A stretch of 40,070 nt of DNA from Propionibacteriaceae bacterium (GCA_027492675.1 JAPUEI010000084.1:1-40070); one strand, 5' to 3'; shown: positions 16,705 to 25,707, numbered from the stretch's first letter. Notes: generated by a model from the letters alone, not told the origin. Program-made: numbers and translations.

Positions 16705-19083
16705 TCAGAGGTCCCTGTGCGACTCAGCGACCTCGCCGCGGACGTAGCGCAGGTGGGCGGCGTGGATCTTGTCCCAGTCCTGCGGACCCGGCATGCCGAG
16801 GCCAGGGACGGGGTCCTCGCCGTGACCCGGTTGCGCCATCCCGCGCTTGGTGGAGATGACGACCGCAACGACACCGATGAGGGCAGCGACACCGCCGATC
16901 ACGTACCGCACCCAGCTGATCTCCGGCGTCGTCGCCAGACCCACGATCGCCGGCGCGATCAGCACCGCGACGAGGTTCATCACCTTGATCAGCGGGTTGA
17001 TCGCCGGGCCGGCGGTGTCCTTGAACGGGTCGCCGACGGTGTCGCCGATGACCGTGGCGGCGTGCGCCTCGGAACCCTTGCCGCCGTGGTGTCCGTCCTC
17101 GACGAGCTTCTTCGCGTTGTCCCACGACCCGCCCGCGTTGGCGAGGAAGATCGCCATCAGCGTGCCGCACGCGATCGCCCCCGCGAGGTAGCCCGCCAGC
17201 GCCGGAGCGCCCAGGCCGAAGCCCACCGCGATCGGTGCCGTCACGGCCAGCAGGCCCGGCGTGGCCAGCTCCCGCAGCGAGTCCCGCGTGCAGATATCGA
17301 CGACCTTGCCGTACTCCGGCCGACCCGTCCCGTCCATGATCCCGGGGATCTCAGCGAACTGCCTGCGCACCTCGTACACCACCGCGCCCGCGGCCCGGCC
17401 GACGGCCGAGATCGCGAGGCCGGAGAACAGGAACACCACCGCTGCGCCGACGATGAGGCCAACCAGCGTGGGCGGGGCGAACACCGCCGAGTCGGTGACG
17501 AACTGCCCGTACGCCCCCTTGAGCACGTCGGCGATCGCGTCGGTGTACGAGCCGAACAGCGCCGTGGCCGCCAGCACCGCCGTCGCGATCGCGATGCCCT
17601 TGGTGATCGCCTTCGTGGTGTTGCCGACCGCGTCCAGCTCGGTGAGGATCTGCGAGCCCTCGGGCCCGACCTCGCCGGACATCTCGGCGATGCCCTGGGC
17701 GTTGTCGGAGACCGGCCCGAACGTGTCCATGGCGACGATGACGCCGACCGTGGTGAGCAGGCCGCAGCCGGCGAGCGCGATGGCGAACAGGCCGACCACG
17801 CCCGAGCCGCCCAGCAGGAATGCGCCGAACAGCACGAACCCGATGGTCACGGCCGTGAACACCGCGGACTCGAGCCCGAGCGAGATGCCCGAGAGGAGTA
17901 CGGTCGCGGCGCCGGTCAACGAGGTACGGCCGACGTCTTGTACAGGCCGGTCCTCGGTGCCGGTGTAGAAGCCGGTCAGCAGCAGGATGGCGACGCCGAG
18001 GGCGATGCCCAGGAGCGTGGACCCGGCCGCGACCAGGCGCGGGTCGTCGATCGGCGCGGTGACGGCCAGCCCGGTGCCGAGGTCTGCGAAGTGCCGGGGC
18101 AGGTACAGGTAGGCCGCGGCCACGGAGAGTACGCCGGCGATGATGGCCGACAGAATGAACGCGCGCTTGATCGTGCGCAGGCCGTTCTCGCCCGGGCGCG
18201 GCCGGGTGAGGTAGACGCCGATCAACGACGTGACGACCCCGGCTCCCAGCACGACAAGGGGAAACACCAGGCCCGCTGACCCGAACGCGGCCCTGCCGAG
18301 GATGATCGAGGCGACCAGCATGACGGCGTACGACTCGAACAGGTCGGCCGCCATCCCGGCGCAGTCACCGACGTTGTCGCCCACGTTGTCGGCGATGGTG
18401 GCGGCATTGCGCGGGTCGTCCTCGGGGATGTTCTGCTCGACCTTGCCGACGAGGTCCGCGCCGACGTCCGCGGCCTTCGTGAAGATGCCGCCGCCGACCC
18501 GCATGAACATCGCGAGCAGCGCGGCCCCGAAGCCGAAGCCCTCCAGGACGACGGGCGCGTCGCCGCCGAAGATGAGCACGACCACCGCCGTGCCGAGCAG
18601 GCCGAAGCCCACCGTGGCCATGCCGACGGCGCCGCCTGTACGGAACGCGATCCGCATCGCGGGGTCTCGTCCGGTCGTCTGCGCGGCCGCCGCCACGCGG
18701 ACGTTCGCCCGGACGGCCAGCCACATCCCGAAGTAGCCGATCAGCCCGGAGAATCCTGCGCCGAGCACGAAGGCCACCGACCGTGCGACGCGCAGCAGCA
18801 CCTCCGAGGTGCCGCCCGAGTGCACCGGCAGCGCCAGCAATGCCACGACGGCGACCGCGGCGAAGACGCTGAGGGTGCGGAACTGGCGGGTGAGGAACGC
18901 GGCCGCGCCTTCCTGGACAGCCAGGGCGATGTCTTGCATGGCGGCAGTGCCCTCGTCGGCGCGCAGGACCTCGGCGCGGAAACGTACGGACATGCCGATG
19001 GCGATCGCGGCCAACACGGCCACGAGAGCGACAACCGTGAGGTTCGCCGATGACAGCGACACCTCCAACGGCGAATGGATCAT
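16705..19083 (-). CDS. hppA: Membrane-bound proton-translocating pyrophosphatase, K+-independent type
   Basis: Couples pyrophosphate hydrolysis to proton export. About 792 residues and roughly 16 membrane segments. The pyrophosphate site motifs are intact: DVGADLVGKVE (about 206-216), TIADNVGDNVGDCAG, MDTFGPVSDNA and GDTVGDPFKDT. The K+ selectivity position reads GNTTKAITKG; Lys near 491 in place of Ala marks the K+-independent class. ATG 19083 is preferred to GTG 19089 because AAGAGG at 19094-19089 is then a proper Shine-Dalgarno with 5-nt spacing. With ppa it gives the cell two ways to use pyrophosphate. It is divergent from the subtilase and convergent with yqeY. Confidence 0.97.
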   Translation of the reverse strand: MIHSPLEVSLSSANLTVVALVAVLAAIAIGMSVRFRAEVLRADEGTAAMQDIALAVQEGAAAFLTRQFRTLSVFAAVAVVALLALPVHSGGTSEVLLRVARSVAFVLGAGFSGLIGYFGMWLAVRANVRVAAAAQTTGRDPAMRIAFRTGGAVGMATVGFGLLGTAVVVLIFGGDAPVVLEGFGFGAALLAMFMRVGGGIFTKAADVGADLVGKVEQNIPEDDPRNAATIADNVGDNVGDCAGMAADLFESYAVMLVASIILGRAAFGSAGLVFPLVVLGAGVVTSLIGVYLTRPRPGENGLRTIKRAFILSAIIAGVLSVAAAYLYLPRHFADLGTGLAVTAPIDDPRLVAAGSTLLGIALGVAILLLTGFYTGTEDRPVQDVGRTSLTGAATVLLSGISLGLESAVFTAVTIGFVLFGAFLLGGSGVVGLFAIALAGCGLLTTVGVIVAMDTFGPVSDNAQGIAEMSGEVGPEGSQILTELDAVGNTTKAITKGIAIATAVLAATALFGSYTDAIADVLKGAYGQFVTDSAVFAPPTLVGLIVGAAVVFLFSGLAISAVGRAAGAVVYEVRRQFAEIPGIMDGTGRPEYGKVVDICTRDSLRELATPGLLAVTAPIAVGFGLGAPALAGYLAGAIACGTLMAIFLANAGGSWDNAKKLVEDGHHGGKGSEAHAATVIGDTVGDPFKDTAGPAINPLIKVMNLVAVLIAPAIVGLATTPEISWVRYVIGGVAALIGVVAVVISTKRGMAQPGHGEDPVPGLGMPGPQDWDKIHAAHLRYVRGEVAESHRDL

Positions 19084-19258
19084 GCGCACCTCTTCATTGA
19101 GGGATCGGGCGATCGGGTGCCGCGCAGCCTACAGACGCACCCGGTCACGCGCACCAGTTGAAACGCTCAGGTTCACCAGATACCCGCGATCCATTGCCCC
19201 ACCTCACTGGTTACGCATAGATTCGCGGGCAAGGCCCGATCCCCCCACGAGGAGCCAC

Positions 19259-21901
19259 ATGACCCCGCGCACCATCCGCCGCAGCATTGCCTTTGCCGCC
19301 GCGGCCATTCTCACGACGTCCTTCGCCCCGCAGGCCATGGCGTCCCCGCTGCCGAGTTCGCCGACCGCCCCGACGAAGAAGCCGACACTCCCCAAGGGCG
19401 CCAAGACGGTCGCGAACCGATGGATCGTCCAGGTAAGCGGCGCAGCGACTGCAGATGGCGGTACGGCCTCGGCCGCGACGGCTGTGCAGGACAAGGTGCT
19501 CTCGGACGCGAGCAGTCAAGGGCTGCGCATCGGGCGTACCAAGTCGTACACCGGCGTCTACAACGGCATGAGCGTGACGGCGACGAGCGACGATGCCGAC
19601 CAGCTGCGGTCCGTCCCGGGCGTGCTCGACGTGTGGCCCGTGCTCGTCGTCGCGGCCCCGAAGCCCACGACGAGCGCTGCCGACAACAAGCTCTCCTCCG
19701 CGCTGGCCATGACCGGCGCCGACGTCGCGTACAGCGAACTGGGCTACACCGGTGAGGGCATCAGGGTCGGCGTCATCGACTCCGGCATCGACATCGACCA
19801 CCCCGACCTCGGTGGCACAGGCACCCCCGGCACCACGCCGTTCCCCAGCTCGCGGGTGAAGTGGGGGTACGACTTCGTGGGTGATGCGTACAACGCGGAT
19901 GTCGACGGCAGCACGCCGGCGCCCGACCCGAACCCCGATGACTGTGGTGGCCACGGCACCCACGTCGCCGGCATCATCGGCGCGAACGGCGACTTCGCCA
20001 AGGGCGGCGTACGAGGCGTGGCCCCGAAGGTCAGCTTCGGCGCGTACCGCGTCTTCGGCTGCGACGGCTCCTCGAGCACCGACGTCGTCCTCGCCGCGAT
20101 GGACATGACGATCAAGGACCACATGAATGTGGTCAACATGAGCCTCGGCGACTCGTACCAGAGCTGGCCGTCGTACCCGACCGCCACCGCCGCGCTGACA
20201 ATGCAGAAGGCCGGCGTGATCCTCGTCGCGTCCGCGGGCAACGACGGCACGGACGGCTCCTTCACGGTGGGCGCGCCCTCGGTCTCCGACGGCGCGATCT
20301 CGGTCGCCTCGTTCGAGAACACGAACATCCCGGCCCATCGCTTCACGGCGACACCGGGCGGCGACGTCCCGTACCTGCAGTCGCAGGACGCACCGCAGCC
20401 GCCGACCTCGGGCTCGCTGCCGCTGATTGCGGCCGGACCGGACGGCACCGCGACGACGCCGAACACGGCCTGCACGCAGATCTCTCCTGACGTGTCGGGC
20501 AAGGCGGCGCTGATCTCGCGTGGTGGCTGCACGTTCTACACGAAGGCGCTCGCGGCGCAGAACGCCGGCGCGAAGGCCGTCGTGCTGTACAACAACGCGC
20601 CCGGTCTGATCAACGTGGGCCTGGCCGGTGACGTACCGATCACGATCCCCGTCGTCTTCATCCCGCAGTCCAACGGGCTGGCGCTGGCAGCCTCGCTGGC
20701 GGCCGGAGCCGTGAGCATCGCCTGGGCCGACGGCTGGATCACCACGCCGAACCCGGTCGGTGGGCTCGTCAGCGACTTCTCCTCGTACGGGCTCGCGGCC
20801 GATCTCAGCCTCAAGCCGGACCTCGGCGCACCGGGCGGCAACATCTTGTCGACCTGGCCGCTGGAGAAGGGGAAGTACGCCAACGAGTCGGGCACGTCGA
20901 TGTCGTCGCCGCATGTGACGGGCGCGGTCGCGTTGCTGCTGCAGGCCAAGCCCGAACTCAAGGGCAAGACGACGAAGGTGCGCGAGCTGCTGCAGACCAC
21001 GGCTTCCATCGCGCCGTGGTCGGAGGACCCGGCAAGTGGTTCGCTCGAGCCCGTACATCGCCAAGGCGGTGGCCTCATCCAGATCGTCACGGCGCTGACC
21101 ACGAAGCAGACCGTGTCGCCCGGCAAGATCTCGCTCGGCGAGGGCTCGTCCGGCACGAAGTCGACCGAGGTCCGGCTGACCAACACGTCGACCAAGCCGG
21201 TGACGTACAAGATCAGCAAGTCGGACGGCGTCGCCACTGTGGGCAGCGCGATCACGGCGTCGTTCTTCACGACGGCGAACGCCACGATGTCGGCTCCCGC
21301 GACGGTGACCGTACCGGCCAAGGGCAGCACGACCGTACGGGTGCGGCTCACGCCTCCGAAGTCGCCGGCGACAGCCATCTACGGCGGCTGGGTGACGTTC
21401 ACGGGCGCTGGCGCGACGACGCTGCACATCCCGTTCGCGGGAGTGGTGGGCGACTACCAGTCGGTGAAGGTGCTGACGGGCGACGGCCTGCCGACCCTGG
21501 GCCAGCTCGATGCGAACTTCGCTCTGAACCCCGTCGGCGGCAAGCCGGTGTACACGATGCAGAACTTCGACTACCCATTCGTCCTGCTGCACCTGGACTA
21601 CCCGGTCTCGAACCTGCGCATCGACATCGTCAAGGTGGGCTGGCGCGGCTCGTACGTGCCGATCGCCCCGAACTACCGCAGTTTCGTGAAGACCGGGCCG
21701 ATCGGCAAGGACGCGAGCTACCAGTACTACTACTTCGACGGTACGTACACGACGCTCGGCCCGAAGGGCACGCAGTTCCCGATCGCGAACGGTGACTACG
21801 CGTACATCGTCACGGTCACCAAGGCCCTCGCCACCCCGGGCACCCGGAACGGCACCGAGACCTGGGTCTCCCCGACCTTCACGATCAGCAACCCGACGTA
21901 G
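19259..21901 (+). CDS. Secreted subtilisin-like serine protease (S8) with PA domain
   Basis: 880 residues. A Sec signal peptide (about 1-28, ending PQAMA) is followed by an inhibitor I9-like propeptide, then the S8 domain with catalytic Asp174 (VIDSGIDIDHP), His232 (GHGTHVAGI) and Ser547 (GTSMSSPHVTG). A protease-associated domain (SGKAALISRGGCTFYTKALAAQNAGAKAV is its core) is inserted between His and Ser. The C-terminal third is beta-rich with Fn3-like features and no sorting signal or membrane helix, so the enzyme is probably released. It is a scavenging extracellular protease by family. The start is ATG 19259 with GAGGAG at 19249-19254. The stop is followed at once by repeat cluster E. Confidence 0.95.
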   Translation: MTPRTIRRSIAFAAAAILTTSFAPQAMASPLPSSPTAPTKKPTLPKGAKTVANRWIVQVSGAATADGGTASAATAVQDKVLSDASSQGLRIGRTKSYTGVYNGMSVTATSDDADQLRSVPGVLDVWPVLVVAAPKPTTSAADNKLSSALAMTGADVAYSELGYTGEGIRVGVIDSGIDIDHPDLGGTGTPGTTPFPSSRVKWGYDFVGDAYNADVDGSTPAPDPNPDDCGGHGTHVAGIIGANGDFAKGGVRGVAPKVSFGAYRVFGCDGSSSTDVVLAAMDMTIKDHMNVVNMSLGDSYQSWPSYPTATAALTMQKAGVILVASAGNDGTDGSFTVGAPSVSDGAISVASFENTNIPAHRFTATPGGDVPYLQSQDAPQPPTSGSLPLIAAGPDGTATTPNTACTQISPDVSGKAALISRGGCTFYTKALAAQNAGAKAVVLYNNAPGLINVGLAGDVPITIPVVFIPQSNGLALAASLAAGAVSIAWADGWITTPNPVGGLVSDFSSYGLAADLSLKPDLGAPGGNILSTWPLEKGKYANESGTSMSSPHVTGAVALLLQAKPELKGKTTKVRELLQTTASIAPWSEDPASGSLEPVHRQGGGLIQIVTALTTKQTVSPGKISLGEGSSGTKSTEVRLTNTSTKPVTYKISKSDGVATVGSAITASFFTTANATMSAPATVTVPAKGSTTVRVRLTPPKSPATAIYGGWVTFTGAGATTLHIPFAGVVGDYQSVKVLTGDGLPTLGQLDANFALNPVGGKPVYTMQNFDYPFVLLHLDYPVSNLRIDIVKVGWRGSYVPIAPNYRSFVKTGPIGKDASYQYYYFDGTYTTLGPKGTQFPIANGDYAYIVTVTKALATPGTRNGTETWVSPTFTISNPT

Positions 21902-21903
21902 CG

Positions 21904-22150
21904 TTCGGGGAGAGGCCCTGTACCCCTCCGGGAGAGGTCCTGTACCCCTCGGGGAGAGGTTTGGTAACCCTTGCGGAGAGGTGTCGTGCACCTTCGGGAG
22001 AGGTGTGGTGACCAGGTTCGCACACAAGCCCTCTCCCCGACGGGTATGAAACCTCTCCCCGACGGGTATGAAACCTCTCCCGGAGCGGTACCAGACCTCT
22101 CCCCGACGGGTATGAAGCCTCTCCCCTACGGGTACCAGACCTCTCCCGAG
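21904..22150. repeat. Two opposed tandem arrays (cluster E), 22-bp period
   Basis: The left half has five direct 22-bp units starting near 21904, 21927, 21949, 21971 and 21993, with core CGGGGAGAGGT. The right half has five inverted units starting at 22031, 22053, 22075, 22097 and 22119 plus a partial one at 22141, with core CTCTCCCCGACGGGTATG. The two halves are reverse complements in consensus and meet at a 16-bp spacer (22015-22030). The left half reads in the sense of the subtilase gene and the right half in the sense of the following minus-strand gene, whose stop codon the array touches. Confidence 0.96.
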
Positions 22151-23173
22151 TCAGTCGGTGACCGACTCCGAGGGGCGTACGGGACCCGGCGGGGTGCCGT
22201 CGCCGAAGGGGCGGCCGCCCAGTGGCTCTCGGCCGTGCGGGGTCAGCCACGCGGACGTGTCCGGCCCCTTGGGCACGATGCCCAAGGGGTTCAGGTCCTT
22301 CTGCACCACGTAGTAGTGCTCCTTGATCTGCGTGAACGAGACCGTGTCCCCGAACCCGGGGGTCTGGAACAGGTCCCGCGCATACGCCCACAGCGCCGGC
22401 TGCTGCACCAGCAGGTTCCGGTTGCACTTGAAGTGGCCGTAGTAGACCGCGTCGAACCGTACGAGCGTGGTGAACAGCCGGACATCGGCCTCGGTGATCG
22501 TGTCGCCCACCAGGTACCGCTGCCCGCTGAGCCGCTCCTCCAGCCAGTCGAGGGCGGTCCAGAGGCGGTCGTACGCGGCGTCGTACGACTCCTGCGTTCC
22601 CGCGAAGCCGCACCTGTACACCCCGTTGTTGACCTCGGTGTAGATCCGCTTCATGACGGCGTTCATCTCGTCGCGGAGCGGTTCGGGGGACAGGTCGGGC
22701 GCCCCTTCGCGGTGGAACGCCGCCCACTCGGACCCGAAGTCCAGCGTCAGCTGCGGGAAGTCGTTGGTGATGACCTTGCCCGTCGCCACCTCGACGACAG
22801 CCGGCACGGTGATGCCACGGCTGTACGAAGGGTCGCGGGTCAGGTAGGCCGTCTTGAGCTGGTGGATGCCGAGCACCGGGTCGACGCCGCCGGGGTCGAG
22901 GTCGAACGTCCACGAGTCCTCGTCGTGAACCGGTCCGGGGAGCCCGACCGAGATCGCGTCCTCAAGCCCGAGGAGTCGGCGGACGATGAGCGTACGGTTC
23001 GCCCACGGGCACGCCCTCGCAGCGACCAGCCGGTAGCGGCCCGCCTCGACGGGGTAGTCGCCCGACCCGGGAGCCGGGTCGGCGACGATCCGCGTGGAGA
23101 TGTACGTGGTGTCCCGGACGAACTCGACGCCAGGAGTGCTGTACACACCGGGGGTGCTGTGCGCTTGAGTCAT
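22151..23173 (-). CDS. Glutathionyl-hydroquinone reductase-type glutathione transferase (Xi class)
   Basis: 340 residues. The active site ACPWANR (Cys55) is the CPWA motif of Xi-class enzymes, which reduce glutathionyl- or mycothiol-type conjugates of hydroquinones through a cysteine mechanism. The thioredoxin-like domain is followed by the alpha-helical domain (DYDAAYDRLW-like segment, YLVGDTITEADVRLFTTLVRFD) and the family tail HYYVVQKDLNPLGIVPKGP. Actinobacteria usually lack glutathione, so the natural thiol may be mycothiol (inference). A TTGGGT/TACGAT promoter ends 6 nt before ATG 23173. It sits behind a MarR-DHA2 exporter pair, which suggests a shared xenobiotic or quinone response. Confidence 0.92.
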   Translation of the reverse strand: MTQAHSTPGVYSTPGVEFVRDTTYISTRIVADPAPGSGDYPVEAGRYRLVAARACPWANRTLIVRRLLGLEDAISVGLPGPVHDEDSWTFDLDPGGVDPVLGIHQLKTAYLTRDPSYSRGITVPAVVEVATGKVITNDFPQLTLDFGSEWAAFHREGAPDLSPEPLRDEMNAVMKRIYTEVNNGVYRCGFAGTQESYDAAYDRLWTALDWLEERLSGQRYLVGDTITEADVRLFTTLVRFDAVYYGHFKCNRNLLVQQPALWAYARDLFQTPGFGDTVSFTQIKEHYYVVQKDLNPLGIVPKGPDTSAWLTPHGREPLGGRPFGDGTPPGPVRPSESVTD

Positions 23174-23179
23174 GATTGA

Positions 23180-23208
23180 ATCGTAAACGACCCCCTCGAG
23201 GGACCCAA
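23180..23208 (-). promoter_or_regulatory. Promoter of the glutathionyl-hydroquinone reductase gene with a palindrome in its spacer
   Basis: On the minus strand -35 TTGGGT (23208-23203) and -10 TACGAT (23185-23180) are 17 bp apart, and the -10 ends 6 nt before the ATG, implying a leaderless transcript. The spacer holds the perfect 10-bp palindrome CCCTCGAGGG (23193-23202), a candidate operator. Confidence 0.55.
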
Positions 23209-23221
23209 GCGCACCCCCTGG

Positions 23222-25006
23222 TTAGTGCAGGCCCGCCAACGACGACCCTCCGACGGAGTCGGTCTCGTCCTCGTCGTCGGTGATCTCGTCCATCGTGTGA
23301 CCGCCGGCCTCCATCGCCGCGGCACCGGTGAGGTCGTCACGCACGGTGTGCTTGCGCGCATCGGCCTTCATCTGCGCCGCAGCGGACTTGCCGGACAGCA
23401 CGATCTTCGGCATGAACAGCAGAACGACGAGGCCCACGAGGCAGACGATGCCGCCGACGAGGAACACGAGGTCCATCGACTGCGAGAAGCCCACCTTGAA
23501 GGGGTGCGACAGCCGCGGGTCGAGCTGGTTGATGATCGACGAGTCGCTGGAGACGCTGCTGAGCACCGAGGTGTCACCGCTCGACAGTGCCTTGACGAAC
23601 GACGCGTTGACGGGGTTCGCCAGCACCGCCGGGTCGCGGACGGCCGCGAGGAACTCGGGCGTCTTCGAGGCGTCCAGGAACGCGTTCTTGATGTTGTCGC
23701 CGAGGGTGTTGAACAGCAGCGACAGGAACACCGCGACACCCAGCGTGCCGCCCATCTGGCGGAAGAACGTCGCCGAGCTGGTCGCCATGCCGATCTCACG
23801 AGGGGCGACGGACGCCTGTACAGCGAGGGTCAGCGGCTGCATGGTGTTGCCCAGACCCAGACCGAACATCGCCATCAGCACGATGAGCTGCCACCAGGGC
23901 GTGTCAGCGCCGATCCGCGACAGCAGGAACATGGTCAGGGCCATGAGGCCGACACCGATGATCGGGAAGATCCGCACGTGCCCCGTACGGCTCATCAGCT
24001 GACCGGACACCACCGAGGCGATCATCATGCCGAGCACCATCGGCAGCAGCTGGACGCCCGACTGCGTCGGCGAGGAGCCGTGGACGATCTGCAGGTACTG
24101 CGGCAGCGTCAGCATGCCGCCGAACATGCCGGCGCCGATGACGAAGCCGCCGGACAGCGCGATGACGATCGCCCTGTTCTTGAAGATCCGCAGGGGGATG
24201 AGCGCGTGGTCGCCGGCCCGCCACTCGGCCCAGACGAACGCGGCGAGGCCGACGACGCCGATGACGTACGAGACGATCGAGTTCGTCGAGCCCCAGCCCC
24301 ACGTGCGGCCCTGCTCGGCGACGAGGAGCAGCGGTACGACGCCGACGATGAGCGTGAACGCGCCGAGCCAGTCGATGACGGCCTGGCGCTTGTGGTGGGC
24401 GAGGTGGAGCGTCGCGGTGACGGCGATGAGGGCGAAGATGCCGACCGGCACGTTGATGAGGAACACCCAGCGCCAGCCGGTGATGCCGACGACGGTGGGC
24501 GCCTCGGAGAAGAAGCCGCCGATGATCGGGCCGAGGACGCTCGAGGTGCCGAACACCGCGAGGAAGTAGCCCTGGTACTTGGCGCGCTCACGCGGCGGCA
24601 CGATGTCGCCGACGATCGCGAGGGCGAGCGAGAACAGGCCGCCGGCGCCGAGTCCCTGGAGGGCGCGGAACGCGGACAGCATGGGCATCGACGTCGCAAA
24701 GGAGCAGAGCGCCGAGCCGATGATGAAGATGGTGATCGCGGTGAGGAAGAACTTCTTGCGCCCGTACAGGTCGCTGAGCTTCCCGTAGATCGGCGTCGAG
24801 ATCGTCGACGTGATCATGTACGCCGTCGTCACCCAGACCTGCTGGTCGAGCCCGTGGAGCTCGTCGGCGATGGTCTTCATGGCCGTACCGACGACGTTCT
24901 GGTCGAGCGCGGCAAGGAACATGCCGGACATGAGGCCGATGAGGATGGTGACGATCTGGCGGTGTGTGAGCTCGTCCGACGAGCGAGGGATATCTATGGC
25001 GGTCAT
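23222..25006 (-). CDS. DHA2-family MFS multidrug exporter (14 TM)
   Basis: 594 residues. Proton-driven drug efflux by family. LDQNVVGTAMKTI near the N-terminus is the DHA2 motif D1, and GKLSDLYGRKKFF is MFS motif A in the loop after TM2. Around fourteen hydrophobic segments are visible, plus a large extracytoplasmic loop near residues 430-500 and a charged cytoplasmic tail of about 60 residues. Its ATG overlaps the MarR stop by 4 bp (ATGA), with GGAGACC inside the end of the MarR gene, so regulator and pump are co-translated. The 48-bp gap to the next gene holds that gene's own promoter. Confidence 0.94.
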   Translation of the reverse strand: MTAIDIPRSSDELTHRQIVTILIGLMSGMFLAALDQNVVGTAMKTIADELHGLDQQVWVTTAYMITSTISTPIYGKLSDLYGRKKFFLTAITIFIIGSALCSFATSMPMLSAFRALQGLGAGGLFSLALAIVGDIVPPRERAKYQGYFLAVFGTSSVLGPIIGGFFSEAPTVVGITGWRWVFLINVPVGIFALIAVTATLHLAHHKRQAVIDWLGAFTLIVGVVPLLLVAEQGRTWGWGSTNSIVSYVIGVVGLAAFVWAEWRAGDHALIPLRIFKNRAIVIALSGGFVIGAGMFGGMLTLPQYLQIVHGSSPTQSGVQLLPMVLGMMIASVVSGQLMSRTGHVRIFPIIGVGLMALTMFLLSRIGADTPWWQLIVLMAMFGLGLGNTMQPLTLAVQASVAPREIGMATSSATFFRQMGGTLGVAVFLSLLFNTLGDNIKNAFLDASKTPEFLAAVRDPAVLANPVNASFVKALSSGDTSVLSSVSSDSSIINQLDPRLSHPFKVGFSQSMDLVFLVGGIVCLVGLVVLLFMPKIVLSGKSAAAQMKADARKHTVRDDLTGAAAMEAGGHTMDEITDDEDETDSVGGSSLAGLH

Positions 25007-25476
25007 TGGTCTCCTGGAACATGCGGCCTCGCACAGCGGGCTGCGGAATGTGACTGCTCCAGCGACTCGGCGAGTCGGTGGAAGTAGTCGGCGAATCGTG
25101 TGACGTCAGCGTCGTCCCAGTCCGTCATGAGGCTCTTGATGAAGCCCGTACGGATGCGTTCGACGTCTGCGGTGAGCGCGCGGCCCGCGTCGGTGATCTC
25201 CACCAGCGAGGCGCGCCTGTCGGTGTTCTCCCTGGTCTTGGCGACGAGATCTCGGCCTGCCAGGGAGCTGATCTGGCGGCTCACGACCGAGAGGTCGACG
25301 TGCAGCAGCTCAGCCAGTTCGGTGGCCCGCTTGGGGCCGTCGAGCAAGCGGAACAGCAGCGGCACCGACGCGGGATCCGGGACGCCGTACCTCTGCTTGA
25401 ACGCGGCGATGTGCCTGAACGTTCGCGTCAGGTCGGTCGAGAGGCCCTCGATGGCGGTGTCACGGATCTCAGTCAT
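25003..25476 (-). CDS. MarR-family transcriptional regulator
   Basis: 157 residues from ATG 25476, all alpha with a winged helix: ATELAELLHVDLSVVSRQISSL is the helix-turn-helix and DRRASLVEITDAG the wing. MarR proteins bind as dimers to palindromes near their own promoter and are released by aromatic or phenolic ligands. Coupling to the DHA2 exporter (4-bp overlap) makes that pump the likely target. The frame extends upstream to 25611 but that part runs into the tRNA gene and lacks family similarity, so the MTEIRD start is used. Confidence 0.93.
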   Translation of the reverse strand: MTEIRDTAIEGLSTDLTRTFRHIAAFKQRYGVPDPASVPLLFRLLDGPKRATELAELLHVDLSVVSRQISSLAGRDLVAKTRENTDRRASLVEITDAGRALTADVERIRTGFIKSLMTDWDDADVTRFADYFHRLAESLEQSHSAARCARPHVPGDQ

Positions 25477-25479
25477 GTG

Positions 25480-25510
25480 CTTGCAGCCAGCAACTATCTG
25501 CAGCCGGCAG
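25480..25510. promoter_or_regulatory. Candidate MarR operator region
   Basis: TTGC-N5-GCAA (25481-25493) is an imperfect palindrome just before the marR start. TGCAGCC[A/G]GCA occurs there and again 18 bp further upstream at about 25500-25510. A -10-like GATAGT on the minus strand (25498-25493) lies between them, so a bound regulator would cover the promoter. Confidence 0.35.
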
Positions 25511-25572
25511 GTATTCCGTCCTGGAAGGATTGGTTCTCGTCGGCACCGCAGAACAGCGGCGCAGGAGGGTGG

Positions 25573-25648
25573 TGGAGCCGCCTTGGAGAATCGAACTCCA
25601 GACCTTCTCATTACGAGTGAGACGCTCTACCGACTGAGCTAAGGCGGC
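25573..25648 (-). tRNA. tRNA-Thr (anticodon CGT)
   Basis: A complete 76-nt cloverleaf on the minus strand. The acceptor stem GCCGCCT pairs with AGGCGGC, the D arm GCTC..GAGC is intact, the anticodon stem TCTCA/TGAGA encloses loop CTCGTAA with anticodon CGT, and the T arm is TGGAG-TTCGATT-CTCCA. Discriminator T is followed by an encoded CCA (25575-25573). It decodes ACG, a frequent codon in this GC-rich window. Confidence 0.97.
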
Positions 25649-25677
25649 CTGGCCGGCACACGTCCGACCGAGTGGAA

Positions 25678-25707
25678 ACTATAGCGATGCGGCCCCTACG
25701 GCGCGAA
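25678..25707 (-). promoter_or_regulatory. Candidate promoter of tRNA-Thr
   Basis: TATAGT (25683-25678) is a near-consensus -10 located 30 nt before the tRNA 5' end. A weak -35, TTCGCG, lies at about 25707-25702 with an 18-bp spacer. Confidence 0.5.

Noticed and set aside
14151..16892. A 913-residue version of the DUF2207 protein
   Set aside because: The upstream extension is antisense to yqeY and cluster D. The signal peptide begins at ATG 15962.
18809..19258. Upstream extension of the subtilase
   Set aside because: It is antisense to hppA. ATG 19259 has a strong Shine-Dalgarno sequence and begins a proper signal peptide.
21904..22150. CRISPR array or insertion-sequence ends
   Set aside because: Period is 22 bp with no spacers, halves are in opposite orientation, and there is no transposase or target-site duplication.
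23225..25087. A 620-residue plus-strand open frame opposite the exporter
   Set aside because: Its composition (Arg, His, Asp, Glu) is that of an antisense shadow; the minus strand has DHA2 motifs.
25078..25642. Plus-strand open frames across marR and the tRNA
   Set aside because: They are shadows of the MarR gene and run through the tRNA-Thr sequence.
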